Assembly: GCF_012971725.1 (NCBI RefSeq)
Contig: NZ_CP048833.1
Location: forward strand, 1,364,001 to 1,428,000
Direction: 5' to 3'
From: Pseudomonas multiresinivorans
GTDB lineage: Bacteria; Pseudomonadota; Gammaproteobacteria; Pseudomonadales; Pseudomonadaceae
Length of the DNA stretch: 64,000 bases
Part shown: one piece after another, positions 10,125-18,650 of the stretch
Layout of the letters: every line of letters begins with the position of its first letter
How positions within the stretch are numbered: position 1 is the stretch's first letter
Program-made: the position numbers and the translations under genes
The notes under the pieces: generated by a model
Databases searched by the model: none
Seen by the model: the letters and a program-made list of their open reading frames with translations, nothing else
Told to the model about the DNA's origin: nothing

Positions 10125-10697
10125 TCAGCCGGCGAGCAGCCATGCACCCGCGCCTGCCGAAGCCAGCCCGGCGGCACGCACCAGCGGTGCCGCCGCTTGT
10201 GGCAACAGACGAACAATCCCGTAACCGGCTGCATGCAGCGCAGCGGTTGCCGCGACGAAGCCGGCGGCATACAGCCACGGGCTGCTCAGTTCCGGCAGTT
10301 CCAGTCCATGGGCCACACCGTGGGCGAGGGCGAACAACGCGGTTGCGCCCATCGCCAGGAACAGCGGCGGGCGCGCGGCCAGCGCAACGCACAGGCCCAG
10401 CGCGAGCACGGAAGCGGCAATGCCGGTTTCCATGAACGGCATCTGCATTCCCTCGAAACCGAGCAATCCGCCGATCAGCATGGTGCCGACGAAGGTGCAG
10501 GGCAGCGCCAGTCGCGCCGCGCCCTTCTGCTGCGCGGCCCAGAGGCCGACGGCGAGCATCGCCAGCAGGTGGTCGAGGCCGGTGATGGGGTGCGCGATGC
10601 CGGCGATCAGGCCGTGGTCGCCGTGGCCCGGATGGGCGAAAGCCACCGCCGGGGTGAGGAACAGCGCCAGGCTGTAGAGGGCTTTGCGCAATTGCAT
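10125..10697 (-). CDS. ureJ: HupE/UreJ family urease accessory membrane protein
   Basis: 190 residues. The start at 10697 (MQLRKALYSLAL) is chosen because AGGGAG precedes it and an N-terminal signal-like segment ends at AFAHPGHGDHG, the His-rich start of the HupE/UreJ family. Six or so hydrophobic spans with HxxxHGLE (AHGVAHGLEL) and GLDHLLAM motifs follow. HupE/UreJ proteins are nickel permeases or chaperones that supply Ni to hydrogenase or urease; here the partner is urease, since ureG, ureF and ureE lie directly upstream in the same direction with a 59-bp gap to ureG. Transport direction is not proven by sequence. Confidence 0.85.
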   Translation of the reverse strand: MQLRKALYSLALFLTPAVAFAHPGHGDHGLIAGIAHPITGLDHLLAMLAVGLWAAQQKGAARLALPCTFVGTMLIGGLLGFEGMQMPFMETGIAASVLALGLCVALAARPPLFLAMGATALFALAHGVAHGLELPELSSPWLYAAGFVAATAALHAAGYGIVRLLPQAAAPLVRAAGLASAGAGAWLLAG

Positions 10698-10756
10698 GGA
10701 TAACTCCCTGGTTCTTGTCGTGGGGCGACCGTTCTTCCGCGGCCGCGAAAAGGGCA

Positions 10757-11371
10757 TCAGGCCGCGGTCAGCAGTCCCTGGCGTTCGATGAAGGTGATGA
10801 TCTCGGCCAGGCCCTGGCCGGTCTTCTGGTTGCTGAAGACGAAGGGTTTGTCGCCGCGCATGCGCGAGGCGTCCTGGTCCATGACTTCCAGCGAGGCGCC
10901 CACCAGCGGGGCGAGGTCGATCTTGTTGATCACCAGCAGGTCGGACTTGCAGATACCCGGCCCGCCCTTGCGCGGAATCTTGTCGCCGGCGGAGACGTCG
11001 ATCACGTAGAGGGTCAGGTCCGACAGCTCGGGGCTGAAGGTGGCGGAGAGGTTGTCACCGCCGGATTCCACCAGGATCAGGTCGAGGCCGGGGAAGCGCC
11101 GGTTGAGCTGGTCCACCGCCTCAAGGTTGATCGAGGCGTCCTCGCGGATCGCCGTGTGCGGGCAGCCACCGGTTTCCACACCGATGATCCGCTCCGGCTC
11201 CAGCGCCTCGTTGCGCACCAGGAATTGCGCATCTTCCTGGGTGTAGATGTCGTTGGTGACCACGGCGATGTTGTAGCGCTGGCGCAGGGCGCGGCACAGC
11301 GCCAGGGTCAGGGCAGTCTTGCCGGAGCCCACCGGGCCGCCGATGCCGACGCGAAGAGGTTGAGAGTTCAT
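10757..11371 (-). CDS. ureG: urease accessory GTPase UreG
   Basis: 204 residues, SIMIBI-class GTPase. P-loop [11 protein letters not shown] at residues 11-21, the metal-binding CPH motif ([11 protein letters not shown], about residues 70-80), ESGGDNL and the guanine-specifying NKIDLA are intact. UreG hydrolyses GTP to drive nickel insertion into apo-urease with UreF, UreH/D and UreE. It lies ten bases after ureF and belongs to the ureEFGJ operon. Confidence 0.97.
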   Translation of the reverse strand: MNSQPLRVGIGGPVGSGKTALTLALCRALRQRYNIAVVTNDIYTQEDAQFLVRNEALEPERIIGVETGGCPHTAIREDASINLEAVDQLNRRFPGLDLILVESGGDNLSATFSPELSDLTLYVIDVSAGDKIPRKGGPGICKSDLLVINKIDLAPLVGASLEVMDQDASRMRGDKPFVFSNQKTGQGLAEIITFIERQGLLTAA

Positions 11372-11381
11372 GGCAGTTCTC

Positions 11382-12059
11382 CTAGGAGCGGAACAGACGG
11401 CTGTATTGGGTTTCGTGATTCATGCAGGCCAGCGCGAGACCGAAGGGCGCGCCGCCGTGGGGTTCGTTGGCGAGGGCGGCCTGGCAGGCGCTGTCGAGGT
11501 CGGGGAGCAGTTGCGAGGTGAGCTTCTGCGCGGCGAGCTGGCCCAGCGGCAGGGTCTTCATCAGCACCGCCAGCTGGTTCTCCAGCCAGCTCCAAAGCCA
11601 GGCGCCGAGGGCCTGTTCCGGGGATAAACCCCAGGCGCGGGCGGCCAGTGCCCAGGCGGCGGCGAAGGAGGGTTCGGGTTGCGCGGCGAGCCATTGGCGC
11701 GCGGGCTCGTCCAACTCGGGCAGGGCTTCGAGCAGTTGGCCGAGGGAGAAGCCCATCTGGCGGTTTTCCAGGCCCAGCTCGCGGGTCTCGCGGCTGGCGC
11801 GGTGGCGCTCGGCGGCTTCGCGCAGGGCAGCCCAGTCTTCGGCCTGCGCCGCGCGCAGCAAGTCGGCCAGCAGCGGGCCCTCGAACCGGGCGAGGTTCAG
11901 CTGCAGCTGGTCGGTGAGCCAGGTCCGCGCGCCTTCGGCGTCCTTCACCAAACCGTGGTCGATAGCGCTTTCCAGCCCCTGGGAATAGCTGTAGCCGCCG
12001 ATGGGTAGCTGCGGACTGGCCAGGCGCAGCAGCGACCAGAGGCTGGAAGAGTCAGTCAT
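11382..12059 (-). CDS. ureF: urease accessory protein UreF
   Basis: 225 residues from the ATG at 12059 ([11 protein letters not shown]); an upstream in-frame GTG at 12083 lies inside a repeat and is not used here. The family signature [16 protein letters not shown] sits at about residues 17-32. UreF bridges UreD and UreG in the activation complex and acts as a checkpoint for GTP hydrolysis. An 87-bp gap with a half repeat element separates it from ureE; ureG follows after ten bases. Confidence 0.95.
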   Translation of the reverse strand: MTDSSSLWSLLRLASPQLPIGGYSYSQGLESAIDHGLVKDAEGARTWLTDQLQLNLARFEGPLLADLLRAAQAEDWAALREAAERHRASRETRELGLENRQMGFSLGQLLEALPELDEPARQWLAAQPEPSFAAAWALAARAWGLSPEQALGAWLWSWLENQLAVLMKTLPLGQLAAQKLTSQLLPDLDSACQAALANEPHGGAPFGLALACMNHETQYSRLFRS

Positions 12060-12090
12060 GAACGACGACCTGTCCGCGCGCACCGATCTG

Positions 12091-12126
12091 CCCTCTTTCC
12101 TTGAGGGAGAGGGCTGGGGTGCGGGA
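12091..12126. repeat. half copy of the dispersed CCCTCTCCC/GGGAGAGGG element
   Basis: CCCTCTTTCCTTGAGGGAGA followed by GGGCTGGGGTGCGGG, i.e. one hairpin of the ~120-bp element, lying inside the ureE-ureF gap of the operon. Confidence 0.7.
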
Positions 12127-12146
12127 AAAAGCCCAACGCCGAAACA

Positions 12147-12647
12147 TCACAACCGAACCCCGAACTGATGCAGCTTCGGCGCGTAGTTGAACTGCTCTTC
12201 GCCATGGTGCGAGTGATGATGGCCGCCACCATAGGCTCCGTGCTCGGGCTGGAACGGCGCTTCGATGGCTTCCACCGTGGCGCCGAGCTGGTCGAGCATG
12301 GCCTTGAGCACGTAGTCGTCGAGCAGGCGCAGCCAGCCTTCACCGACCTGCAGGGCGACGTGGCGATTGCCCAGGTGATAGGCCGCGCGGTTCAGCTCTC
12401 GGGCATTGGCGCAGGTAACGTGGAGCAGCTTTTCCGGCGCTGCGCTGACGCGCACCACCCGGCCATCGTTGGCCTGCAGGAATTCGCCCTCCGCCAGCGG
12501 CGGCTGTCCTCGTTCGAGGAACAGGCCGACGTCTTCACCGGTGGTGCTGAAGCAGCGCAGGCGGCTCTTGCTGCGCGCCTCGTAGTTCAGGCGCAGCTCG
12601 GCGTCCCAGTGTTCGCGGGGTTCGGTTCGTTGGTGGATGACCAGCAT
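12147..12647 (-). CDS. ureE: urease nickel metallochaperone UreE
   Basis: 166 residues from the ATG at 12647 (MLVIHQRTEP). The C-terminal tail carries the His cluster GGGHHHSHHGEEQF, which binds nickel, and the central LGNRHVALQV segment holds the conserved metal-site His of the dimer interface. UreE hands Ni(II) to UreG. It is the first gene of ureE-F-G-J and starts 23 bases downstream of the transcription start predicted from the sigma-54 promoter at 12681-12696. Confidence 0.95.
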   Translation of the reverse strand: MLVIHQRTEPREHWDAELRLNYEARSKSRLRCFSTTGEDVGLFLERGQPPLAEGEFLQANDGRVVRVSAAPEKLLHVTCANARELNRAAYHLGNRHVALQVGEGWLRLLDDYVLKAMLDQLGATVEAIEAPFQPEHGAYGGGHHHSHHGEEQFNYAPKLHQFGVRL

Positions 12648-12680
12648 GGCAGCGTCCGGCAGTAGCAATGGCGGTGCTAC

Positions 12681-12696
12681 AGCAAGGGGCTTGCCA
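12681..12696 (-). promoter_or_regulatory. sigma-54-like promoter of ureEFGJ
   Basis: On the minus strand TGGCAAG-CCCC-TTGCT matches TGGCACG-N4-TTGCW with one difference (C to A at position 6); the GG and GC elements and their spacing are intact. The predicted start at about 12670 leaves a 23-nt leader before ureE. Confidence 0.72.
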
Positions 12697-12778
12697 GTGC
12701 AGCCCTCAGGCAGCGCTGGCGCGGGCTGGAGCGCTTGTCCGGGCGATCAGGAATGGTGCGAGCGCTCGACGATGGTGC

Positions 12779-12793
12779 GCACGAAAACGGTGC
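12779..12793. promoter_or_regulatory. NtrC-type box upstream of ureE
   Basis: GCAC-GAAAACG-GTGC is a perfect match to the NtrC core GCAC-N7-GTGC, embedded in TGCGCAC-N7-GTGCGCA. It is centred about 116 bp upstream of the predicted ureE start, the usual enhancer distance. A further TGGTGCG half-site is at 12754. Confidence 0.7.
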
Positions 12794-12890
12794 GCACCAA
12801 GGCGGGGCGCTCGTTCCACTGTAGGGGGCCCCATGGATGCGATCTTGGGCATGGGTCGCTGCAATACTGAGACTCACTCGCTCGGTTCAA

Positions 12891-13005
12891 CCCTCACCCT
12901 AACCCTCTCCCAGAGGGAGAGGGGACCGTTCGGTGAAGGATGACACCACAGCGTCAGCCGGCAAGCTCTGCCCCCTCTCCCCTTGGGAGAGGGTTGGGGT
13001 GAGGG
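12891..13005. repeat. ~120-bp dispersed element, copy 2
   Basis: CCCTCACCCTAACCCTCTCC and the mirrored CTTGGGAGAGGGTTGGGGTG flank a spacer with GACCGTTCGGTG and GTCAGCCGGCA, the same words as copy 1. It lies between the ureE control region and desT. Confidence 0.85.
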
Positions 13006-13049
13006 AAGGCGAAGGTAGAAAGCCCCAGGGAAAAAAGAGGCGATGCCAC

Positions 13050-13685
13050 TCAGGGCCGCGAGCCGATCCCGGTCCAGTGCTTGGCGCCGATCATGATGAA
13101 GCGCAGCTGCTGGGTGATCTTGGCCTGGGGCGAGAGGTGCGTTGGCAGGCTTTCGGCCGGCGGGTCGATCAGCTCGGGCAGGGTGGCGAATACCGTCTTC
13201 ACCACCAGGTCGGCGATCACGTCGATGTCCTGGGTTCCCAGGTGCGGCAGCTTGTTGAGCAATGCCAGGTCGGCGGCGAGGTCGTCGGTGATGCGCTGGC
13301 GCAGGGCGCCGACTGCCTGGCGGATCGGGTGCGAGCCACCGTACTGCTCGCGGGCGAGGAAGAGGAACTGGGTGCGGTTGGCGGTGACGGCATCGAGGAA
13401 GATGCGCACCGAGGCCTCGATCACCCCGCCCAGCTCGAACTCGTTGCGGCGCACCACGCGCAGGGTCTCGCGGAAGGTCTCGTCGACATCGGCGACCAGG
13501 GCGAGGCCGAGCTGGTCCATGTCGGTGAAGTGCCGGTAGAACCCTGCCGGGACGATCCCGGCTGTCTTCGCCACCTCCCGCAGGCTCAAGCTGCCGAAAC
13601 CGAGGCCGCTGTCCATCAGGCTGCGCGCGGCATCCATCAGGGCCAGGCGGGTCTGTTGTTTCTGTTCGGCGCGGGGAGTGGCCAT
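13050..13685 (-). CDS. desT: TetR-family regulator of fatty-acid desaturation
   Basis: 211 residues. The N-terminal helix-turn-helix is clear (LREVAKTAGIVPAGFYRHF, about residues 36-54), followed by a ligand-binding domain. It is divergent from desC-desB, and its own upstream region holds two GTGAACA-N2-TGTTnAC palindromes. DesT of P. aeruginosa senses the saturated/unsaturated acyl-CoA ratio and represses desCB; the order desT/desC/desB is the same here. The identification is from family and context, which agree fully. Confidence 0.9.
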   Translation of the reverse strand: MATPRAEQKQQTRLALMDAARSLMDSGLGFGSLSLREVAKTAGIVPAGFYRHFTDMDQLGLALVADVDETFRETLRVVRRNEFELGGVIEASVRIFLDAVTANRTQFLFLAREQYGGSHPIRQAVGALRQRITDDLAADLALLNKLPHLGTQDIDVIADLVVKTVFATLPELIDPPAESLPTHLSPQAKITQQLRFIMIGAKHWTGIGSRP

Positions 13686-13763
13686 ACGGCAGTGCTATCC
13701 AGGGCGAGGGCGCAGGCACTCTAACAAATGCCGGTCATGGCGGGGCAAGTTCCGAGCGGAATA

Positions 13764-13779
13764 GTGAACAAATGTTGAC
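13764..13779. promoter_or_regulatory. DesT operator 1
   Basis: GTGAACA-AA-TGTTGAC: inverted arms with one mismatch, in the desT-desC intergenic region, 43 bp before operator 2. Confidence 0.75.
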
Positions 13780-13806
13780 TGAAAAGTCTTTCGCGTGAGA
13801 TTTTAA

Positions 13807-13822
13807 GTGAACACCTGTTTAC
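13807..13822. promoter_or_regulatory. DesT operator 2
   Basis: GTGAACA-CC-TGTTTAC: same palindrome with one mismatch, ending 17 bases before the desC ATG, a position that would block transcription or overlap its start. Confidence 0.75.
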
Positions 13823-13838
13823 TGTTCGGTATCCATCC

Positions 13839-14939
13839 ATGCCCCTGCTTCCCTTCGCCAGCCTGCGTCTGGTCTCGCCGCTACTGTCACCGCTGCGTGC
13901 CCTGGTACGTGGCCAGTGGCTGCGCGAGTCGGACGTCGATGCTGTGCTGCGCGCCTGCAACCGCGGCTGGTCGTTGCAGCGAGTGTTCGCGCGGGTCGAG
14001 GCGCGGCAATGGGTGGCCGATGACATGCTCGAACTGCGCCTGCGCCCCAATGCGCACTGGCGCGGCGCGCGCCCGGGCCAGCACCTGCAGCTGTTCGTCG
14101 AGCGCGATGGTGTGCGCCACAGCCGCAGCTACAGCCTGACCCGTATCGCCGAGGACGGTTGCCTGGAGTTCGCTGTGAAGCTGCAGCCGGGCGGGCGGAT
14201 TTCTTCCTTCCTGCTGCAACGACTGTGCGTCGGTGACGTGCTGGAGCTGGGCCAGCCAGATGGCGACCTGAGCTGGCCGGCCGATGACCGGGGCGTGCTG
14301 CTACTGGCTGCGGGCAGTGGCCTGACGCCCTTGCTCGGTTTGCTCCGCGAGGCGCTGGAGCGTGGTTACGGCGGCCCGGTGACGTTGCTGCATTACGTCC
14401 GTGAGCGCGGTCAGAAGGCTTTCGTCGTCGGGTTGGAAGCACTGGCGCGGCAATACCCGAATCTCGAATTGCGCTGGGCGCTGAGCGGTGATGCCGCGCT
14501 GGACGGCGAGTTGTCCGGACGTTTCCAGCGCGATCACGTGGCCGATCTGGATGGCCGCCACGTGCTCGCCTGCGGCCCCGGCGGTTTTGTCGAAACCGTG
14601 CGCCAGGCCCTGGGCACGAGCAGCCGCAGCCTGCAGGTGGAAAGCTTCAGCCCGCCGGCGTGGGACGATCGCGAGCCGGCAAAAGCCGTGAGCGTGCGCT
14701 TCGCCCGCAGCGCGCTCCAGGTAGCGGGCGATAGCCGCCGCAGCCTGCTGGAGCAGGCCGAGTCCCATGGTCTGCGCCCGGTGCATGGCTGCCGTCAGGG
14801 CGTGTGCACCCGTTGCACCTGCACGTTGGTCAGCGGTTGCGTGCGTGACCTGCGTAGCGGTGAGCTGTTCAGCGAGCCGGGCCAGCCCATCCGTATCTGC
14901 GTCAGCGCGCCCCAGGGCGACCTGACGGTCGATCTCTGA
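13839..14939 (+). CDS. desC: ferredoxin-NADP reductase-type electron donor of the desaturase
   Basis: 366 residues. The FAD domain contains the RSYSLT motif (residues ~93-98), the NAD(P) domain begins with LLLAAGSGLTPLLG, and a C-terminal plant-type [2Fe-2S] domain shows C-x4-C-x2-C in GCRQGVCTRCTC with a fourth Cys in ICVSAPQGD. This is a self-contained electron chain from NADPH to the desaturase next door. desB begins 16 bases downstream, so the two form an operon under DesT. Confidence 0.9.
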   Translation: MPLLPFASLRLVSPLLSPLRALVRGQWLRESDVDAVLRACNRGWSLQRVFARVEARQWVADDMLELRLRPNAHWRGARPGQHLQLFVERDGVRHSRSYSLTRIAEDGCLEFAVKLQPGGRISSFLLQRLCVGDVLELGQPDGDLSWPADDRGVLLLAAGSGLTPLLGLLREALERGYGGPVTLLHYVRERGQKAFVVGLEALARQYPNLELRWALSGDAALDGELSGRFQRDHVADLDGRHVLACGPGGFVETVRQALGTSSRSLQVESFSPPAWDDREPAKAVSVRFARSALQVAGDSRRSLLEQAESHGLRPVHGCRQGVCTRCTCTLVSGCVRDLRSGELFSEPGQPIRICVSAPQGDLTVDL

Positions 14940-14955
14940 ATCAGGACAGCCAACG

Positions 14956-16032
14956 ATGCGCGAAGATCGCGACCTCACTGCCGCCGAGCTGGCGGCCTTC
15001 GGTGCCGAGCTGGACGCCCTGCGCCAGCGCACCCTGCACGACCTGGGCGCGAAAGACGCCCGTTACATCCGGCGTATCCGCGCGGCGGTGCGCCTGTGTT
15101 GCTGGTGCGGCCGCGTGCTGCTGATGGCCGGCTGGTTCCCGCCGACCTGGCTGCTGGGCACCTTGCTGCTCGGGCTGGGCAAGATCCTGGAGAACATGGA
15201 GCTGGGCCATAACGTCATGCATGGCCAGTACGACTGGATGAACGATCCGGAATTCTCCGGCCAGCACTACGAGTGGGACATCGTCGGCCCCGCGGACTTC
15301 TGGCGGCACACGCACAACCATGTGCACCACACCTATACCAACGTGCTGGGCATGGACGACGACGTTGGTTACGGCGTGGTACGGCTGTTCCCGGAGCAGA
15401 GGTGGAAACCCTTCTACCGCTGGCAGCCGCTGTGGGTGACTCTCCAGGCGCTGCTGTTCCAGTACGCCGTGGCGGTTCAGCACCTGCGCCTGGACAAGTA
15501 CGTGAAGGGACGGATGAGCAAGGAAGAACTGCGCCCGCTACTGCGCCAGTTCAACGCCAAGGTCGGGCGCCAGTGGGTCAAGGACTACCTGGTGTTCCCG
15601 CTGCTCGGCCTGTTCACCGGCGCCTTCGGCGCGGTGCTGCTGGGCAACGTCATCGCCAACCTGATGCGCAACCTGTGGACCTTCACCGTGATCTTCTGCG
15701 GCCACTTCACCGAGAAGGCTGCGGTGTTCCCACCCGAGGTGCTGCAGGACGAGACGCGCGGCCATTGGTATCTGCGCCAGCTGCGCGGGTCGAGCAACCT
15801 GGAAGGCGGGCCGATCTTCCACATCATGACCGGCAACCTCAGCCACCAGATCGAGCACCACCTCTACCCGGACCTGCCGGCGCGGCGTTATGCGGCACTG
15901 TCGCGGGAAGTCCGGGAAATCGCTTCGCGCTACGGCCAGACCTACAACAGCGGCCGCCTGTCGGCGCAGTTCGCCACGGTGCTCAAGCGCATCTGGATCC
16001 ATCGCCGACCCACGGTGCCGGCCGGCGCCTGA
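14956..16032 (+). CDS. desB: acyl-CoA delta-9 fatty acid desaturase
   Basis: 358 residues, membrane di-iron desaturase. The three histidine boxes are GHNVMHG (near residue 84), HNHVHH (near 119) and HQIEHH (near 296), with hydrophobic spans between. It introduces a double bond into exogenous saturated acyl-CoA with electrons from DesC, and so adjusts membrane fluidity. The stop lies inside a perfect palindrome that also ends the convergent small gene. Confidence 0.93.
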   Translation: MREDRDLTAAELAAFGAELDALRQRTLHDLGAKDARYIRRIRAAVRLCCWCGRVLLMAGWFPPTWLLGTLLLGLGKILENMELGHNVMHGQYDWMNDPEFSGQHYEWDIVGPADFWRHTHNHVHHTYTNVLGMDDDVGYGVVRLFPEQRWKPFYRWQPLWVTLQALLFQYAVAVQHLRLDKYVKGRMSKEELRPLLRQFNAKVGRQWVKDYLVFPLLGLFTGAFGAVLLGNVIANLMRNLWTFTVIFCGHFTEKAAVFPPEVLQDETRGHWYLRQLRGSSNLEGGPIFHIMTGNLSHQIEHHLYPDLPARRYAALSREVREIASRYGQTYNSGRLSAQFATVLKRIWIHRRPTVPAGA

Positions 16033-16046
16033 TCCGGATCAGGCGC
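16025..16046. terminator. perfect 22-bp palindrome between convergent genes
   Basis: GCGCCTGATC-CG-GATCAGGCGC overlaps the last codons of desB (+) and the last codons of the small gene on the minus strand. It can fold in both transcripts; there is no T tract. Confidence 0.55.
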
Positions 16047-16254
16047 GACGGGAAAGCGGCGAGGCGACTTCTTCACGCAGGGCGCGCAACTCGGCGGCGT
16101 CCTGGTTGAGGTGGTGGATGGACTTGAGCAGCTTCTGCCGGAGCAGGTCATCCTGGACCTGTTCGACTGCCCGCATGACTTCCAGCGCCGTGGCTTCGTT
16201 GTTCGCGGCGACGGCGTCGAGAGTCTTTCGCAGGCTGCGAGTTGCATGGTTCAC
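16039..16254 (-). CDS. small helical protein of unknown function
   Basis: 71 residues, not recognised. It reads as one continuous amphipathic helix pattern (LDAVAANNEATALEVMRAVE, then LLRQKLLKSIHHLNQDAAEL) with no signal or membrane segment. GTG at 16254 is chosen because AGGAG lies nine bases upstream. It is convergent with desB and shares its terminal palindrome. Conservation is unknown, so it could be a chance frame, but the ribosome site is good. Confidence 0.6.
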   Translation of the reverse strand: MNHATRSLRKTLDAVAANNEATALEVMRAVEQVQDDLLRQKLLKSIHHLNQDAAELRALREEVASPLSRRA

Positions 16255-16366
16255 GTTGGTGTTCTCCTGAAAACTGCACGCACCCTACGACCTGAGTATT
16301 TCTAATAAATTTCAACAAGTTGCTTTCCGATCGGCGGTCATGATGTCGCACCGGTGGCGCATCGAT

Positions 16367-16609
16367 TCAGGAAAGCATGCACAGCGCCAGCAGTGGCGCC
16401 AGGTTGAACAGCAGGACGCCGATCTTGTAGAGCGCCATGCCGCCGTAATGAATGGCATCGAATTTTTCCACCGGCAGCTCGAACCAGCGTGTGTGCAGGC
16501 GGTAGACGAAGTCGTGGGCCAGGCTGAAGGCGAAGAACCAGATCAGCAGGATGGCGTAGTTGATCAGGGTGCAGTAGAGCAGGAAGGGTTTCAGTTCCTG
16601 GAGCGGCAT
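16367..16609 (-). CDS. small membrane protein, DUF6868-like
   Basis: 80 residues with two hydrophobic spans, about residues 9-30 (FLLYCTLINYAILLIWFFAF) and 60-78. Between them is a W-F-E-L-P-V-E-K loop. The ATG at 16609 has GGAG seven bases upstream. The pattern resembles the small DUF6868 family of gamma-proteobacteria, function unknown. It stands alone on the minus strand between the desaturase locus and the MFS gene. Confidence 0.7.
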   Translation of the reverse strand: MPLQELKPFLLYCTLINYAILLIWFFAFSLAHDFVYRLHTRWFELPVEKFDAIHYGGMALYKIGVLLFNLAPLLALCMLS

Positions 16610-16828
16610 GATGATTCTCCGGCCACATACTGCATTGGAGTGGCCGCCGGGCGCAGGGGTTCACCGGTTTGCCGGCGGGCGCGCGTCCGATAGCCGGCGC
16701 GCTGGCCGACGGCCATAATGCGCACCTGCCGCAAACCATGTGATCTTTGCCGCACGACCGCTGTCCGATGTGCGGACGGCTAACCTTGCCGTTACACCCA
16801 CATCCCTCATTTGCCTGCCGGACTCGCC

Positions 16829-18139
16829 ATGTTCAGCCCGCTCGTCACGTTCCCTGCGCTCTATACCGCCACGCTGCTGATGCTCGCCGGCTCCGGCCTG
16901 TTCACCACCTACATGGGCCTGCGCCTGACCCAGGAGGGCGTCAGCGACCTGTGGGTCGGCGGCCTGATGGCGGCCTACTATTTCGGCCTGGTCTGCGGCG
17001 GCAAGTTCGGCCACAAGCTGATTGCCGGCTTCGGCCACATTCGTTCGTACGTGGCCTGTGCGGGCATGGCGACGGTGATCGTGCTGATCCACGCGCTGGT
17101 CTCGCAGCTGGAGGTGTGGATCGTCCTGCGCTTCGTGATGGGCGCGGTAATGATGAACCAGTACATGGTGATCGAGAGCTGGCTCAACGAGCAGGCCGAG
17201 GGGCACCAGCGTGGCAAGGTGTTCGCCGGCTACATGGTGGCGGTGGATGCCGGCCTCGTCGTCGGCCAGGGCCTGCTGGCGCTGAGCCCGGTACTGGATT
17301 ACAAGCCGCTGCTGCTGGTCGCCATCTGCTTCTCCTCGTGCCTGATCCCGCTGGCACTGACCCGCCGCGTCCACCCGGCCAAGCTGGTGGCGGCGCCGCT
17401 GGAGATCGGTTTCTTCTGGAAGCGCGTGCCGCAATCGCTGGGCACCATCTTCGTCGCGGGCCTGATGGTCGGCGCGTTCTACGGCCTGGCGCCGGTGTAT
17501 GCGGCGCGCAACGGTCTGGACACCTCGCAGGCGAGCCTGTTCGTCGGCATGTGTATCGTCGCCGGCTTCTGCGCGCAGTGGCCTTTGGGCTGGTTGTCCG
17601 ACCGGATGAACCGCAGCTGGCTGATCCGCGCCAATGCCTTGCTGCTGTGCCTGGCTGCGGTGCCGATGTGGGGGTTGATCGAGCTGCCGTACACGCTGCT
17701 GCTGGCCAACGGTTTCGTCACCGGCATGCTGCTGTTCACGCTCTACCCGCTGGCAGTGGCCTTGGGCAACGACCACGTCGAGCAGTCGCGCCGCGTGGCT
17801 CTCTCGGCGATGCTGCTGACCACCTACGGCGTGGGCGCCTGTATCGGCCCGCTGTTCGCCGGCGCGATGATGCGCCACTTCGGCCCGGGCATGTTCTACA
17901 TGCTGGTGTCAGCCTATGCGCTGATCCTGATCTTCTGGGTGCAGCCCAAGCGCGTCACCGGCGTGCACCGTGTCGATGAGGCGCCGCTGCATCACGTGGC
18001 CATGCCCGACACCGTCAGCCCGATGGCTGCAGCGCTGGACCCGCGCGTCGACGAGGTACCGGAAGAGCTGGTGGTGGAAGCGCCGGCCAGCATCGGCCGC
18101 TCCGACGGCGAGCCGGACGGCGCCGATCTGAAGAGCTGA
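16829..18139 (+). CDS. MFS transporter, YcaD-like
   Basis: 436 residues from the ATG at 16829 (MFSPLVTFPALY). Twelve hydrophobic segments can be traced. The loop-2 motif appears as GGKFGHKLIAGFGH and again in the second half as LGWLSDRMNRSWLI; NQYMVIESWLNE in the fourth or fifth helix is typical of the YcaD branch. The last ~60 residues are a hydrophilic, acidic tail. Substrate is not predictable. A strong hairpin terminator follows 30 bases later. Confidence 0.85.
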   Translation: MFSPLVTFPALYTATLLMLAGSGLFTTYMGLRLTQEGVSDLWVGGLMAAYYFGLVCGGKFGHKLIAGFGHIRSYVACAGMATVIVLIHALVSQLEVWIVLRFVMGAVMMNQYMVIESWLNEQAEGHQRGKVFAGYMVAVDAGLVVGQGLLALSPVLDYKPLLLVAICFSSCLIPLALTRRVHPAKLVAAPLEIGFFWKRVPQSLGTIFVAGLMVGAFYGLAPVYAARNGLDTSQASLFVGMCIVAGFCAQWPLGWLSDRMNRSWLIRANALLLCLAAVPMWGLIELPYTLLLANGFVTGMLLFTLYPLAVALGNDHVEQSRRVALSAMLLTTYGVGACIGPLFAGAMMRHFGPGMFYMLVSAYALILIFWVQPKRVTGVHRVDEAPLHHVAMPDTVSPMAAALDPRVDEVPEELVVEAPASIGRSDGEPDGADLKS

Positions 18140-18170
18140 TAGGCCGCCGGATCGAGATCCTGGAAATGAG

Positions 18171-18199
18171 AAAGCCCGGCAGATGCCGGGCTTTTCTTT
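18171..18199. terminator. bidirectional terminator
   Basis: AAAGCCCGGC-AGAT-GCCGGGCTTTTCTTT: 7-bp GC stem flanked by A and T runs, between the MFS gene (+) and the convergent repeat-protein gene (-). Confidence 0.9.
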
Positions 18200-18225
18200 C
18201 GCCTGTTCGGCGTATTTCGCATCAA

Positions 18226-18594
18226 TCAGGAAACACGCTTCAGGTGGGCATCGAACACGGTGTCACCACCCGACTCGGCGACCATGTTGCTGTGCAGCTT
18301 GTCGATGGTGTGCTCGGAGCCGTTCTCGGCAACGCGGGCATCGTCCATTTGCTTGTGCAGGCGATCGATGGTGCGCTCGGAACCGTTGTCGGCAATGCGG
18401 GCGTCGTCCATTTGTTTGTGCAGGCGATCGATGGTGCGCTCGGAGCCATTATCGGCAACACGGGCTTCGGCGCTCTGCTGCTGGAGTTGGTGGGTGCTGC
18501 GCGGGCCGTTGTTGAGGATGGCCGGGGCGGCGAAGACTGCGCTGGCGGTCATCAGGGAAGTGAGTGCAAGGCTGAGGGCGATCTTGGTTTTCAT
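18226..18594 (-). CDS. secreted tandem-repeat protein A, unknown function
   Basis: 122 residues, not recognised with confidence. A Sec signal peptide covers residues 1-22 (ending SAVFA). The mature part is built from 21-residue units starting at residues 23 (degenerate), 44, 65 and 86, of the form AR(V/I)A(D/E)NGSE(R/H)TIDRLHKQM. The end reads VAESGGDTVFDAHLK. No Cys. Each unit looks like a turn (NGS) plus an amphipathic helix with one His. The ATG at 18594 has GGAG nine bases upstream. It is paralogous to the next gene, from which it differs in repeat length (21 versus 18), and shares an upstream motif with it. Periplasmic or outer-surface location is inferred from the signal. Some similar Pseudomonas proteins carry the uninformative name 'phage infection protein' (from memory). 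Confidence 0.8.
   Translation of the reverse strand: MKTKIALSLALTSLMTASAVFAAPAILNNGPRSTHQLQQQSAEARVADNGSERTIDRLHKQMDDARIADNGSERTIDRLHKQMDDARVAENGSEHTIDKLHSNMVAESGGDTVFDAHLKRVS
18340..18465 (-). repeat. two 63-bp coding repeats in gene A
   Basis: Two adjacent, nearly identical 63-bp units encoding ARVADNGSERTIDRLHKQMD and its ARI variant (residues 44-85). Confidence 0.9.
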
Positions 18595-18650
18595 GTTGGG
18601 TGGCTCCGAAAGGGGGCGGTTTGTTTTGGCTACAGGGTTATTTTCCCTTC

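Noticed and set aside
13839..16032. DesC-DesB as a ring-hydroxylating or alkane hydroxylase system
   Set aside because: His-box spacing, the HQIEHH third box and the divergent DesT gene with operators fit acyl desaturation better.
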